A program made the translations under genes and the position numbers. A stretch of DNA of 56,894 nucleotides from Thalassolituus marinus (lineage in GTDB: Bacteria; Pseudomonadota; Gammaproteobacteria; Pseudomonadales; Oceanobacteraceae), in NCBI RefSeq assembly GCF_020320395.1, contig NZ_JAEDAH010000011.1:1-56894 (forward strand). Direction: 5' to 3'. Under the pieces are notes generated by a model. It was not told the DNA's origin. It searched no databases and worked only from the letters and a program-made list of their open reading frames with translations. Positions 16,198 through 25,300 of the stretch are shown in pieces. Position 1 is the stretch's first letter. Each line of letters opens with the position of its first letter.

Positions 16198-16258
16198 GAC
16201 TCGAACCCCGATCTGACGCTTAGGAGGCGCCTGCTCTATCCTGTTGAGCTATAGGGAG
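16183..16258 (-). tRNA. tRNA-Arg (anticodon CCT)
   Basis: A 76-base tRNA with the CCA end encoded. It folds into a cloverleaf: acceptor CTCCCTA pairing with TGGGGAG, D-arm GCTC...GAGC, anticodon stem GGCGC/GCGTC with loop CTCCTAA, and T-loop TTCGAGT. Anticodon CCT reads the rare Arg codon AGG. Its 3' end faces the island on the left. Confidence 0.96.
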
Positions 16259-16322
16259 TCAGGAGGTGCGGGGATTCTAGCGGCTGCAGACAGGATTGTC
16301 AGCCCCGAGGGGCTGATGATGC

Positions 16323-17063
16323 TCAGGCATCGCCCAACGATTCTTCCTGTTGCTCGCGGTTCTGACGCTCTTCCCACTGAAACTCGGTGATCAGCTTGTC
16401 TATGTAGCGTTGTCCCATCGGCGAGATCATGGAGATGGAGAAGCCGCAGACGGTATGGCCGTTATCATCAATAAAGATATGATGCGCTTCCAGACTTAAA
16501 TCCAGCGTGTTCTCGCGGTTAAAACGAATGCGTGCAACATCGAAGGTGCGCTGCTCTTCCAGGCGCTTTTTCACGTTGCCACTGAATGCTGCTTTAAAAC
16601 CGTTGGATGACAGGTCTTTAAGCTGTCCGGCAAGATCGCCTTCTCCGTCGTTCATTTTGATCTTCAGCAGAATCTGATGCGCCGGTGGCACCATCACGCG
16701 GTAGGCGGTGCGGCGCTGCAGGTACAGCACTTTTTCCGGGAACTCGGCGCGGTACTGTTCGTTTTGCGGTTGATACTTGAGGCGGCCTGACATGCGAAAC
16801 TCGATGCGCACGCCCTGGCTGTCACACTCAACGTTAAAGCGTTTGCCGCTGCGGATCAGGTCATTCCCTTGCTGCGGAATAACCTTATCAAGAAAGAAGC
16901 TGCGGCTTTTCAGGTCGGTGCTGGTCAGCGCCGATGTATATTCCTCGTCACTGCCATCCACGCGCACTTTAACCGGTGTGCTCATCAGAACGATTTTGCG
17001 TAATGCGCCGTAAATGTCTTCCGGGGCATCAAGCAGGAATTCCTGATTACTGTCCGTTGTCAT
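16323..17063 (-). CDS. ycgR: Flagellar brake protein, c-di-GMP-binding (YcgR/FlgZ)
   Basis: A 246-aa protein of the YcgR type. The N-terminal YcgR domain (about 10-110) is followed by a PilZ domain with the c-di-GMP motif RRxxxR (QRRTAYR, about residues 123-129) and DLSSNGF about 40 residues later. When c-di-GMP is high, such proteins bind the motor and slow rotation. It follows flgN closely, as flgZ does in Pseudomonas, and is probably transcribed from the sigma-28-type promoter before flgM. ATG at 17063 is preferred to a TTG at 17078. Confidence 0.9.
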   Translation of the reverse strand: MTTDSNQEFLLDAPEDIYGALRKIVLMSTPVKVRVDGSDEEYTSALTSTDLKSRSFFLDKVIPQQGNDLIRSGKRFNVECDSQGVRIEFRMSGRLKYQPQNEQYRAEFPEKVLYLQRRTAYRVMVPPAHQILLKIKMNDGEGDLAGQLKDLSSNGFKAAFSGNVKKRLEEQRTFDVARIRFNRENTLDLSLEAHHIFIDDNGHTVCGFSISMISPMGQRYIDKLITEFQWEERQNREQQEESLGDA

Positions 17064-17087
17064 TGTGTCTCTGTCCAATGCTTACTT

Positions 17088-17558
17088 TTATGCCTGAATG
17101 TAGCCTTGCCCTTTGCCCAGGCTGCTGGCTTTACCGTTTCCGTCATATAAGTGTGGATCATTCTGCTGGCCACGCAAGATTCTGAGCTTCTGCAGTGTTC
17201 TCTGGCGGGCAGTGAGGACGATTTCAGACAGCTGCTGTGACAGTGTCTGATTGCTGCGGTACTGAGCTTCCAGTGCCTGCCACAGGCGGTGAACATTTGC
17301 CGCCTGTGCGAGTAGAGGATGTTCCAGGCTGGCAGCAGAGTGGGGGAGGTCGTGTTGTCTGAGCCATTGCAGGCGCTGAGCGGCAACCCGCTTCAGTTCA
17401 GTCAGATGACTGGCGTTCTGCTGACGCAGTGCCTGAAGGGCAGGGAGATCGTTGTCCTTCAGGGCGGTCTTTTCCCGGGTCAGCAGGTCAAAGATAGTTT
17501 GTGCAAGAGTCAGTTCCTCAGCCATCAGACTGGCGAGGCTTTCAGTATCGATGCTCAT
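17088..17558 (-). CDS. flgN: Flagellar export chaperone FlgN
   Basis: A 156-aa helical protein of FlgN type (ESLASLMAEELTLAQTIFDLL at the N-terminus). FlgN escorts the hook-filament junction proteins FlgK and FlgL to the export gate. It sits between flgM and ycgR, 12 bp after the flgM stop. The C-terminal tail is polar. Its client FlgK is much enlarged here, but FlgN itself has a normal length, as expected since it binds the conserved FlgK C-terminus. Confidence 0.85.
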   Translation of the reverse strand: MSIDTESLASLMAEELTLAQTIFDLLTREKTALKDNDLPALQALRQQNASHLTELKRVAAQRLQWLRQHDLPHSAASLEHPLLAQAANVHRLWQALEAQYRSNQTLSQQLSEIVLTARQRTLQKLRILRGQQNDPHLYDGNGKASSLGKGQGYIQA

Positions 17559-17570
17559 GGCATGTCACTT

Positions 17571-17870
17571 TCAGTTGAGGTCGTCCTCAAAATCAAGCAT
17601 TTTTCCTGCCAGTTTCTCGTAATCGATTTTGTACTCTCCGCGCTCTATCGCGCCACGAATCCGTTCTACGGTCGCGTCATCCACGTCCGGCATGTCCCTG
17701 ATCTCAGCTTCAATCTGTTGAATGCTCTTTGTGCTGGCACTCAGCTTTACCTGATCAGTAAAGGTGGCACTGCTCTGAGCTTTGGCAGCACTGTTCGGTT
17801 CTTTACTGACAGGCTCGTTCCGGGTCTGTGAACCTGAGTTCAATCCACCGGTTAACTTATTGATATTCAT
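17571..17870 (-). CDS. flgM: Anti-sigma-28 factor FlgM
   Basis: A 99-aa protein starting MNINKLTGG, with the C-terminal sigma-28-binding region VDDATVERIRGAIERGEYKI and EKLAGKMLDFE. It holds FliA inactive until it is exported through the completed hook-basal body. A longer frame exists from 17912, but ATG 17870 has a GGGAG ribosome site at the right distance and gives the family's usual N-terminus. A consensus sigma-28 promoter at 17918-17944 lies just upstream, giving feedback control. Confidence 0.93.
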   Translation of the reverse strand: MNINKLTGGLNSGSQTRNEPVSKEPNSAAKAQSSATFTDQVKLSASTKSIQQIEAEIRDMPDVDDATVERIRGAIERGEYKIDYEKLAGKMLDFEDDLN

Positions 17871-17917
17871 AGATAAATCTCCCAGCCAATTTGGCATCAT
17901 ACACTCCTGCATAGTTG

Positions 17918-17944
17918 TTATCGGCCGCCTGAAACCGAACTTTA
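17918..17944 (-). promoter_or_regulatory. Sigma-28 (FliA) promoter of flgM-flgN-ycgR
   Basis: On the minus strand: TAAAGTTC, an 11-base spacer, then GCCGATAA, a near-perfect match to TAAAGTTT-N11-GCCGATAA. It lies 48-74 bases upstream of the flgM start. Confidence 0.88.
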
Positions 17945-17961
17945 ACTTTTTTTTTGGCTTT

Positions 17962-18669
17962 TTATCTAACCTGTACTAATCCCGCGCGGACCGCTCTGGC
18001 GGTGACGGTCTTATCTGACTGATTGTTACGAACCCGCAGCCTTTCCCCGGCACGAGCTGACTCCAGTGCAGTTCCTTTCATCTCGACCCGGATGCCGGGA
18101 CGCATTACCTGAATCAGCACTTCATCGCCACGCTCTATCACCAGTGGGGCTTCCACCATGTTAGCTGAGACTACGGTGCCGGCACGCTGGCTGCGACGCA
18201 TGATCATGCCGTTGAGCCCATCATCCACGGTGAAAAAGCCCTGATGCAGCTCGCCGGTATCGCGGCTGACGTAACGGATATCGTCAGCGCTGATTACAGC
18301 ATCAGAGGAGACGGCCTGAGTCAGAATTGCGACCTCGCGATAAACGTGCAGCTGTATTGCCAGGTGTTGCTTCCAGTAGGGCGAAGCACAGCTGACTTCA
18401 ATGCCATTCCGTCCCGGTTGCAATGCCTTTACCGGGTTGATGTTCAGGTCACTATTACAATGTGCCAGCTGATAGGTGCCTGGCAGGCCCGGAAAACTGA
18501 CGCTCGCCTGGCTGTCTGTTCCGGCAACCTGTTGCCAGCGGTCCAGTAAATGCCCGCTTACCAGCGTACGCCAGTCAGGTGTCGTTTCAGCGCAGGCCAG
18601 CCGGGCCGCCACGCTCAGGAAAATAACTGCAAATATCCGACGTTTTTTCTGGTTGTCTACTATGCTCAT
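17962..18669 (-). CDS. flgA: Flagellar P-ring assembly chaperone FlgA
   Basis: A 235-aa periplasmic protein with a signal peptide (VIFLSVAARLACA, cleavage near residue 27). The C-terminal SAF-type domain includes VSADDIRYVSRDTGEL and RSQRAGTVVSANMVE. FlgA helps FlgI subunits form the P-ring around the rod. It is transcribed away from cheV and lies upstream of flgM on the same strand. The final residues (TVTARAVRAGLVQVR) match the family end. Confidence 0.9.
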   Translation of the reverse strand: MSIVDNQKKRRIFAVIFLSVAARLACAETTPDWRTLVSGHLLDRWQQVAGTDSQASVSFPGLPGTYQLAHCNSDLNINPVKALQPGRNGIEVSCASPYWKQHLAIQLHVYREVAILTQAVSSDAVISADDIRYVSRDTGELHQGFFTVDDGLNGMIMRRSQRAGTVVSANMVEAPLVIERGDEVLIQVMRPGIRVEMKGTALESARAGERLRVRNNQSDKTVTARAVRAGLVQVR

Positions 18670-18763
18670 AAGCAGGTAACTGAGAATGTCATTAATCCGG
18701 CGCTCTTACCTCTGTTCCTCTGGGTTCAGCAAAGGTCGTGCCGGATTACTTTGGGAGCTTGTT

Positions 18764-19687
18764 ATGGCAGGTGTATTGGACACGGTTAACCAGCGCACGC
18801 AGTTGGTTGGCCAGAACCGTCTGGAGCTATTGCTGTTCAGGGTGAACGGTCGTCAGGTCTACGGCATTAACGTCTTTAAGGTTAAAGAAGTGCTGCAGTG
18901 CCCGCGTCTGACGATCCTGCCGGGCAGTAATCCGGTGGTACGTGGTGTCGCGCATATCCGTTCCGGCACCATCCCGATTATGGATATGAGCATGGCTACT
19001 GGTAATGCACCACTGAAGGATCTGGAAAATGCCTTCGTGATCATTACCGAGTACAACCTGAAAACCCAGGGATTTCTGGTGGCGGGTGTCGAGCGCATCA
19101 TTAATATGAACTGGGGGGATATCCATCCACCACCAAAGGGCACTGGTCGTGAGCACTATCTGACGGCAGTCACTGAAGTTGAAAAGCAGCTGGTGGAAAT
19201 CATTGATGTGGAAAAAATCCTCGCCGAGGTATCGCCAATCAATGAAGAAATCAGTGAAGGTGTGGTGACCGAGGAAGTTCATAACAAAGCACGTGAGAAA
19301 AAAGTGCTTATTGTGGACGACTCCAAAATTGCCCGTAAGCAGGTCAGTCGCTGTCTGCAGAATGTCGGTGTTGAAGTCGTGGCGCTGAATGACGGGCTGC
19401 AGGCCTGGGAGCATCTGGCGGGCATTGCCGATGCTGGTGAAAGCGTTACCGATCATTACATGATGATGATTTCAGATATTGAAATGCCGGAAATGGATGG
19501 CTACACCCTGACTACAAGGGTACGCAGCGATTCGCGAATGTCTGATTTCTTTATCGTATTGCACTCATCGCTCAGTGGTGTGTTCAACAAAGCGATGGTG
19601 GAAAAGGTCGGCGCCAACGACTTTATTGCCAAGTTTGATCCGGACATTCTGGCTGAACGGGTCGCCAGCCGGATCAGTGCACAATAG
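18764..19687 (+). CDS. cheV: Chemotaxis coupling protein CheV
   Basis: A 307-aa protein with an N-terminal CheW-like domain (about 15-165; LLFRVNGRQVYGINVFKVKE) and a C-terminal receiver domain (KKVLIVDDSKIARKQV, acceptor Asp in ISDIEMPEMDG). It couples receptors to CheA and adapts the signal when phosphorylated. ATG 18764 has a GGGAG ribosome site. The upstream ATG at 18686 would add 26 atypical residues. It forms an operon with cheR, as in Pseudomonas and Vibrio flagellar loci. Confidence 0.93.
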   Translation: MAGVLDTVNQRTQLVGQNRLELLLFRVNGRQVYGINVFKVKEVLQCPRLTILPGSNPVVRGVAHIRSGTIPIMDMSMATGNAPLKDLENAFVIITEYNLKTQGFLVAGVERIINMNWGDIHPPPKGTGREHYLTAVTEVEKQLVEIIDVEKILAEVSPINEEISEGVVTEEVHNKAREKKVLIVDDSKIARKQVSRCLQNVGVEVVALNDGLQAWEHLAGIADAGESVTDHYMMMISDIEMPEMDGYTLTTRVRSDSRMSDFFIVLHSSLSGVFNKAMVEKVGANDFIAKFDPDILAERVASRISAQ

Positions 19688-19704
19688 AGGTACCAGGTCT
19701 TACT

Positions 19705-20526
19705 ATGATGAAAGACATGTCGGTCGACGAATACAACCGTTTCCGGGCAGTGCTGGAGAAAAACAGCGGCATTATGCTGGGAGAAGGTAAGGAGTATCTC
19801 GTTACCAGTCGCCTCCGTCGGATGATGGAGCGCGAGGCGCTGGATTCAGTGACGTCATTGCTCAGTGCGATGGAGCGCAATCGCAGCCTGCTGGAGCAGG
19901 TTGTCGATGCCATGACCACCAACGAAACCCTGTGGTTCCGTGACGATCATCCGTATCGTATTTTCCGCGACCGCCTGTTGCCGGAAGTGGCGGCAAATCG
20001 CCGGCCGCTGAAAATCTGGTCCTCTGCCTGTTCTACCGGACAGGAGCCGTACTCTCTGAGTATCGAAATTGAAGAGTTCCGGCGTAAGAATCCGGGGCAG
20101 CTGGTCACGGGCGAGCGCATTCTGGCGACTGATATTTCACCAAGTGCTTTAGCGGCAGCGAAGGAAGGGGTGTATCAGCAGCTGGCTATTCGTCGCGGTA
20201 TGAATGATCAGCATCTGAAAACTTACTTTGATGTGCTGGATAACGAGCGCTGGCGCGTAAAGGATCCGATTCGGGCGCGAGTGGACTTTCGTTCGCAGAA
20301 TCTGCAGCAGAGCTTTGGCTTGCTGGGTAAATTCGACATTATCTTCTGTCGTAATGTACTCATCTATTTTTCTGCGGATCTGAAGTACGACATTCTGAAG
20401 CGTATGCATAGTTGCCTTAATCCGGGCGGTTACCTGATGCTGGGTGCTTCCGAGGCGATGAATAACCTGAGTGATTACTACGAAATGATTCAATGCCACC
20501 CTGGCATTGTCTATCGCGCGCGGTAA
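19705..20526 (+). CDS. cheR: Chemoreceptor methyltransferase CheR
   Basis: A 273-aa SAM-dependent enzyme that methylates glutamates of chemoreceptors. It shows the CheR hallmarks TTNETLWFRD (about 71-80), the SAM-binding ACSTGQEPYSLSIE, and FCRNVLIYF near residue 215. The N-terminal all-helical domain is present. It starts 17 bp after cheV. Length is normal. Confidence 0.94.
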   Translation: MMKDMSVDEYNRFRAVLEKNSGIMLGEGKEYLVTSRLRRMMEREALDSVTSLLSAMERNRSLLEQVVDAMTTNETLWFRDDHPYRIFRDRLLPEVAANRRPLKIWSSACSTGQEPYSLSIEIEEFRRKNPGQLVTGERILATDISPSALAAAKEGVYQQLAIRRGMNDQHLKTYFDVLDNERWRVKDPIRARVDFRSQNLQQSFGLLGKFDIIFCRNVLIYFSADLKYDILKRMHSCLNPGGYLMLGASEAMNNLSDYYEMIQCHPGIVYRAR

Positions 20527-20650
20527 GCCATTACCGCCCGTTTTCCCTTTTCTTTCCCTGATTGCCGCCGGCAGGAAATGCCTTGCCGTTGCCGCTGCTG
20601 ATTACCGCCCTGAAAATCCATAACCTGTTGAAATGTATAGGAAAATAGTT

Positions 20651-20667
20651 TTGGCACAGGGGTTGCT
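20651..20667 (+). promoter_or_regulatory. Sigma-54 promoter of flgBCDE
   Basis: TTGGCAC-AGGGG-TTGCT matches the RpoN consensus TGGCAC-N5-TTGC at every fixed position. It ends 37 bases before the flgB ATG. FleQ or FleR, both encoded at the right end of the window, would be the activators. Confidence 0.85.
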
Positions 20668-20703
20668 AATACAAATCCATAGTCATGAAGCGAGTATCGG
20701 ATT

Positions 20704-21102
20704 ATGGGTGCAATCAATTTCAGCAATGCCTTAGGTGTCCATCCTGCAGCGATGCAGTTGCGTGCCACCCGTGCGGAAATTCTGGCTAACAACCTGGCCA
20801 ACGCAGATACCCCAGGATTCAAGGCGCGTGACATTAACTTTCAGGCGGTATTGGCCGGTGAAGTGGCCAGTCAGCGTAGCCTGGGCATGAATCGCACGCA
20901 CTCTGGTCACCTCGCTGCTCAGGGCAGTGCGGATGAAGATCTGCTGTACCGTAACCCGATTCAGCCATCCATTGATGGCAATACCGTGGACTCGCAGATG
21001 GAGCAGGCGATCTACAGCCGCAATGCTCTCAATTACAACGCCAGCTTTGAATTTCTGAGCAGTAAGTTCAAAGGTATGAAAGGCGCGATCCGGGGAGAAT
21101 AA
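20704..21102 (+). CDS. flgB: Flagellar proximal rod protein FlgB
   Basis: A 132-aa rod protein with the axial-family N-terminus (LRATRAEILANNLANADTPG) and a C-terminal helix. It forms the part of the rod nearest the MS ring and is exported through the type III apparatus. First gene of flgBCDE, behind a sigma-54 promoter, and 2 bp before flgC. Normal length. Confidence 0.95.
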   Translation: MGAINFSNALGVHPAAMQLRATRAEILANNLANADTPGFKARDINFQAVLAGEVASQRSLGMNRTHSGHLAAQGSADEDLLYRNPIQPSIDGNTVDSQMEQAIYSRNALNYNASFEFLSSKFKGMKGAIRGE

Positions 21103-21104
21103 TT

Positions 21105-21551
21105 ATGTCACTGAGTAACGTATTTGATATCGCCGGCTCGGGCATGAATGCCCAATCCATCCGGATTAACACCACCGCCAGTAACATCGCCAATGCGGAA
21201 AGTGCTTCCAGCTCTGTTGATGAAACCTACCGTGCGCGCAAGCCGTGGTTTGCGGTGATGCAGAAAACTTTCACCGAAGTGAACGCCGAGAATCAGTTTG
21301 AGGCCATCGAAGGTGGCATCGGTTCCGGTGTACAGGTGATGGGTATTGTAGAAAAAGACGCGCCACTGCAGCAGCGCTTTCAACCGGATCATCCTATGGC
21401 CAACGAAGACGGCTACGTTTACTACCCGAACGTGAACATCGTAGAAGAAATGACCGACATGATGTCGTCATCCCGCAGCTACCAGATGAACGTCGAGGTG
21501 CTGAAAACGGCCAAACAAATGCTTCAGCGTACGCTGACACTGGGACAATAA
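21105..21551 (+). CDS. flgC: Flagellar proximal rod protein FlgC
   Basis: A 148-aa rod protein. N-terminal motif IAGSGMNAQSIRINTTASNI and C-terminal YPNVNIVEEMTDMMSSSRSY are typical of FlgC. It follows flgB by 2 bp and precedes flgD by 13 bp. Normal length, no insertion. Confidence 0.95.
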   Translation: MSLSNVFDIAGSGMNAQSIRINTTASNIANAESASSSVDETYRARKPWFAVMQKTFTEVNAENQFEAIEGGIGSGVQVMGIVEKDAPLQQRFQPDHPMANEDGYVYYPNVNIVEEMTDMMSSSRSYQMNVEVLKTAKQMLQRTLTLGQ

Positions 21552-21564
21552 GGGGAGCTTAGCC

Positions 21565-22356
21565 ATGGCAATTGACGGTATTTCCTCAAACTCTGAAGTT
21601 CTGAGTCAGTATCAGACCAACTCCAGTGCCAGCGAGACCAAAGACAATGAACTCGGCCGTGATGCATTCCTCGAGCTGATGGTTGCACAGCTGAATAACC
21701 AGAATCCGCTGGAGCCTACTGACAACCAGGCGTTTGTTGCTCAGCTGGCCCAGTTTTCAACAGTTGAAGGTATCGGCCAGCTGAATACCACAGCCGAGAC
21801 CATGAGCTCTAATTTCACATCAACTTCGGCATTGCAGGCTTCCAGCCTGGTTGGCCAGTCGGTGATTGTGGAAGGTAATGACACCGGTTTGCTGCTGAAC
21901 GGCGGTATCGTCAGTGGCTTTGCCGATATTCCGGATTCAACCAGCAACATGATGCTGACCATCGAAGATGAGAACGGTCAGCTGCTGGAGCAGTTCTCAC
22001 TGGGTACTCGCAGCGAAGGTCCTATGTCTGTTCGCTGGGATGGTCAGAATCTGATGATCGATGGTGAGATTCAGGACATTGATCTCGATTCTCTCAATCG
22101 TCAGGAGTTTTACACCGACGATGAGGGTGAGGTAGTGCTGGACGATTATGGCGAGCCAATCCGCGTGCCATACCCAGCAGGTGAATATGTATTCAAGCTC
22201 AGCGGTAATGTCGCCGGTCAGTCAGAAGACTTCGGTATGCAGATGAGCTCCCGCGTCGACAGCGTCACTATGAGCGCTGGCGGTTCGGTCACTCTGAACC
22301 TGGCAGGCGGACAGTCCGCTTCAATGGATCAGATTAAACAGATTCTGGATGAGTAG
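21565..22356 (+). CDS. flgD: Hook assembly scaffold (hook cap) FlgD
   Basis: A 263-aa protein. The N-terminal export and cap region has GRDAFLELMVAQLNNQNPLE, and the C-terminal part is the Ig/Tudor-like domain. FlgD caps the growing hook and is discarded when FlgK arrives. It is slightly longer than many FlgD proteins (about 220-240 aa), with an acidic stretch around 170-195. It lies directly before the giant flgE, so its cap must fold hook subunits roughly three times the usual size. Confidence 0.93.
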   Translation: MAIDGISSNSEVLSQYQTNSSASETKDNELGRDAFLELMVAQLNNQNPLEPTDNQAFVAQLAQFSTVEGIGQLNTTAETMSSNFTSTSALQASSLVGQSVIVEGNDTGLLLNGGIVSGFADIPDSTSNMMLTIEDENGQLLEQFSLGTRSEGPMSVRWDGQNLMIDGEIQDIDLDSLNRQEFYTDDEGEVVLDDYGEPIRVPYPAGEYVFKLSGNVAGQSEDFGMQMSSRVDSVTMSAGGSVTLNLAGGQSASMDQIKQILDE

Positions 22357-22382
22357 TTCGGACGGGCATCGGAGATAAGATT

Positions 22383-25300
22383 ATGGCTTTTAACATTGGT
22401 TTAAGTGGAATTCGCGCTGCCTCGACCGATCTCGAGGTTACTGGTAATAACATCGCAAACGCCAGTACCACCGGCTTTAAAGAGTCGCGCGCCGAGTTTT
22501 CTGATGTGTACACCACCACACTGCTGGGCACCGGAGTAAAACCGGTCGGTAGCGGTGTGATGGTCGATAACGTCCGTCAGGAATTCAGTCAGGGTAATAT
22601 CAGCGGTACCGAAAACGCGCTCGATCTTGCCATCGACGGTAACGGCTTTTTCGTACTCGAAGGCAGTGGCTCCATCAGCTACACCCGTTCCGGTATTTTC
22701 TCTCTGGATAAAGACGGTTATGTCGTTGCCAATAATGGCTCTCGCCTGCAGGGTTATGCGGCCAATGCTAACGGCGTGGTTAACGGTGTCCTTGATGATA
22801 TCCGTATTCAGGTGGCTAACCAGCCGCCGCGTCTGACCAATCTGGCGACGGCGATTCTGAATCTGGATGCCAGTGAATCGGTATTGCAGGAGCAGGGTCT
22901 GCAACTGGTGGCTAATGGTCTGGCTATTGGTACCGCTGACTCAGGTATTCTGGAGTCCACCACCACCATTCTGGCTTCTGCCGGTCAGCCGACAACCGCC
23001 GGTATTCCTGCACAAATGGCCTTTGCTGGCGGTGCTGGTTTAACTGTCGCGGATGTAGGTACTGCTGGTACGGTCGGTACAAAAACCATTGATGTTGACC
23101 TTGGTGATGGCAACGGCGTGCAGACGATTACTCTGACGGCTATTCCTGCTGGCTCTACCGAAGCCGAAGCGCTGACCATTATTCAGCAGTCTATCGACGC
23201 CCAGCTGGGTTCTCAGCAACTTACGGCTTCAGTCGGTGGCGCCGGTGAACTGGTGATTGAACGTGCTGGCTACTCCGCCACCGACGGTTCCAGCTTCGCA
23301 TTAACGAACAGTGCGACCTGGGATGCATTATTCGGGGCGGCGGGTGCAGTGACCGCAGGTACCGCAGGCTCGCTGTTGTTTGTTGGCTCTAACGCCCTGA
23401 CGGCAGATATGACCAGCGTACCGGGTACTTCTACCACAACCCGTACCACGGCTACGCCTTCATTGAACATCGTTGCCAGTGATCCGGGTGAATTTGCTGC
23501 ACTGACAGCCTCTAACCTGTATGGCGCACTGGATGTCAGCACTGTTGGCGGTAATGTGCTGGCCTTTACTGTTGCCACCGAATCCGGTGCCACCTATCCG
23601 ATTAACCTGAGCGAAGCCGCCTGGTTGGGTGCGTCTCCGGGCTCCGGTTATGCAATGCTGAGCGTGGCCGATGCGGTTGCGCAGATTAATGCGCAGATTA
23701 CGGCAACAGCGGGTGCTGGTAACGAAGAAGTACTGGCGGTGAATAACGCTGGCTTTATTGAGTTCCAGGTGCAAGCGCCAGGCAACCGTGGTGATTACCT
23801 GCAAATCGCCAACAACAGTGTCAGCTCTGTTAACTACAGCCTTGATAACCTTGGTTTCTATTCCGGTAACCGTTTCGACAACGGTGTTGAGCCGGTGCAG
23901 GCCAACAACGAATTCCAGCTGGAAGTGACCAGTACTACAGGTCTGGGTGGTGGTCCGTTCACACTGACCATTCCGCCAGCGAACTACGCCTCTCTGGACG
24001 ATCTGGCGGTGGCCATTCAGCAGCAGATTGATGTCTACATCGGTGCTACTGGTCTGTCGGGCAAAGTAACGGTCGATGCAGTGGGCGGTCAGCTGGTATT
24101 TACCAACACCAACGTGGGTTCTGGCGAGGGTATCTCGATTACGCCAACCGTTGCTGAGCCACAGGCGGTCGCAGCGCTGGGCTTTGACAGCCTGTTTACG
24201 GTAACCGGTGAAGACGAAGTTGATCGTACCAACAGTTTCCGTATCAACCTGACTGTTCCGGCACCGGATTCAGACAACCGCAGTGGTTCGGTAATGATCT
24301 CGCTGGATGAAGAATTCCGCTCGGTGCAGCAGCTGGCCGCAGCCATTAACCGTCAGCTGAACAGCCAGGATGCCGATGCCTATATCGGTGTGCAGGCGAC
24401 TGCAGTGGAAGTAGAGCCGAAAACAACACCACCACAGTACCAGTTACAGCTGCGTGCAACCGAGGATGGTGAAGCGTCTATTATCACCGTTACCAATATC
24501 ACGGCTTCCGGCCCGGATATCAGCGAATCGGATCTTTATGCTCTGCTACAGGTGAATCCGGATGACAACACGCTGCTGACCACAGGTATTGAAGGGGTAA
24601 ATAACCAGTACCCTGAGACCACCGTGGTACTGACAGATCCGGATGGTGAAGAGAGCACAATCACCATTCCTGAGCAGGCAGAAGCCAACGAAATTGTGGC
24701 GTTGTTTAACCAGTATCCGGGGGTGACTGCTTCGGCGCTGACCACCATGACGATTCCACTGTCCAGCTATAACAGCCCGGGAAATAACATGGTTCTGACT
24801 CTGAATGGTCAGGAGCTGGAGTCGACATCGCTGGAAGATATTGCTGACGAGATTAACTCGTACCGCAGCACCACTTTACCTGGCTTCGAAGCCAGCATTA
24901 ATGAAAGTGGCGACCTGATTATCACCAACGAAATCGGTCGCGACATTAAGCTCGCCATCGATAGTCCGGTAGTCAGTGACTCGCTGGTGGTGGTCGGGGC
25001 AGAGAACACTGGCCCTGTGGTTCTGGGCGGCTCCTCCAGTGCGGCTGAAGCGGCTGCTGTCGGTGGTGTGGTGACCTTCATTCTGAATGAAGATTACATG
25101 CTGAGCGAACCATCTCCGGCGATTTCCGGCATTTTCGGCGCGCTGACAGAAGATGAGTTTACGCCTTACACCCTGAACGCCTTTGATCCGACCGATCAGG
25201 ATACCTACAACCACGCAACCTCGATGACGATTTACGACAGCCTGGGTAACTCCCATGTGATGACTCAGTACTTCGTGAAGGAGCCTCTGGACCCGAACCG

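Noticed and set aside
18686-18763. N-terminal extension of cheV
   Set aside because: The 26 extra residues are unlike CheV, and the internal ATG has a better ribosome site.
22401-25256. Long minus-strand frames opposite flgE
   Set aside because: They mirror the strong codon bias of flgE and lack ribosome sites and recognisable domains.
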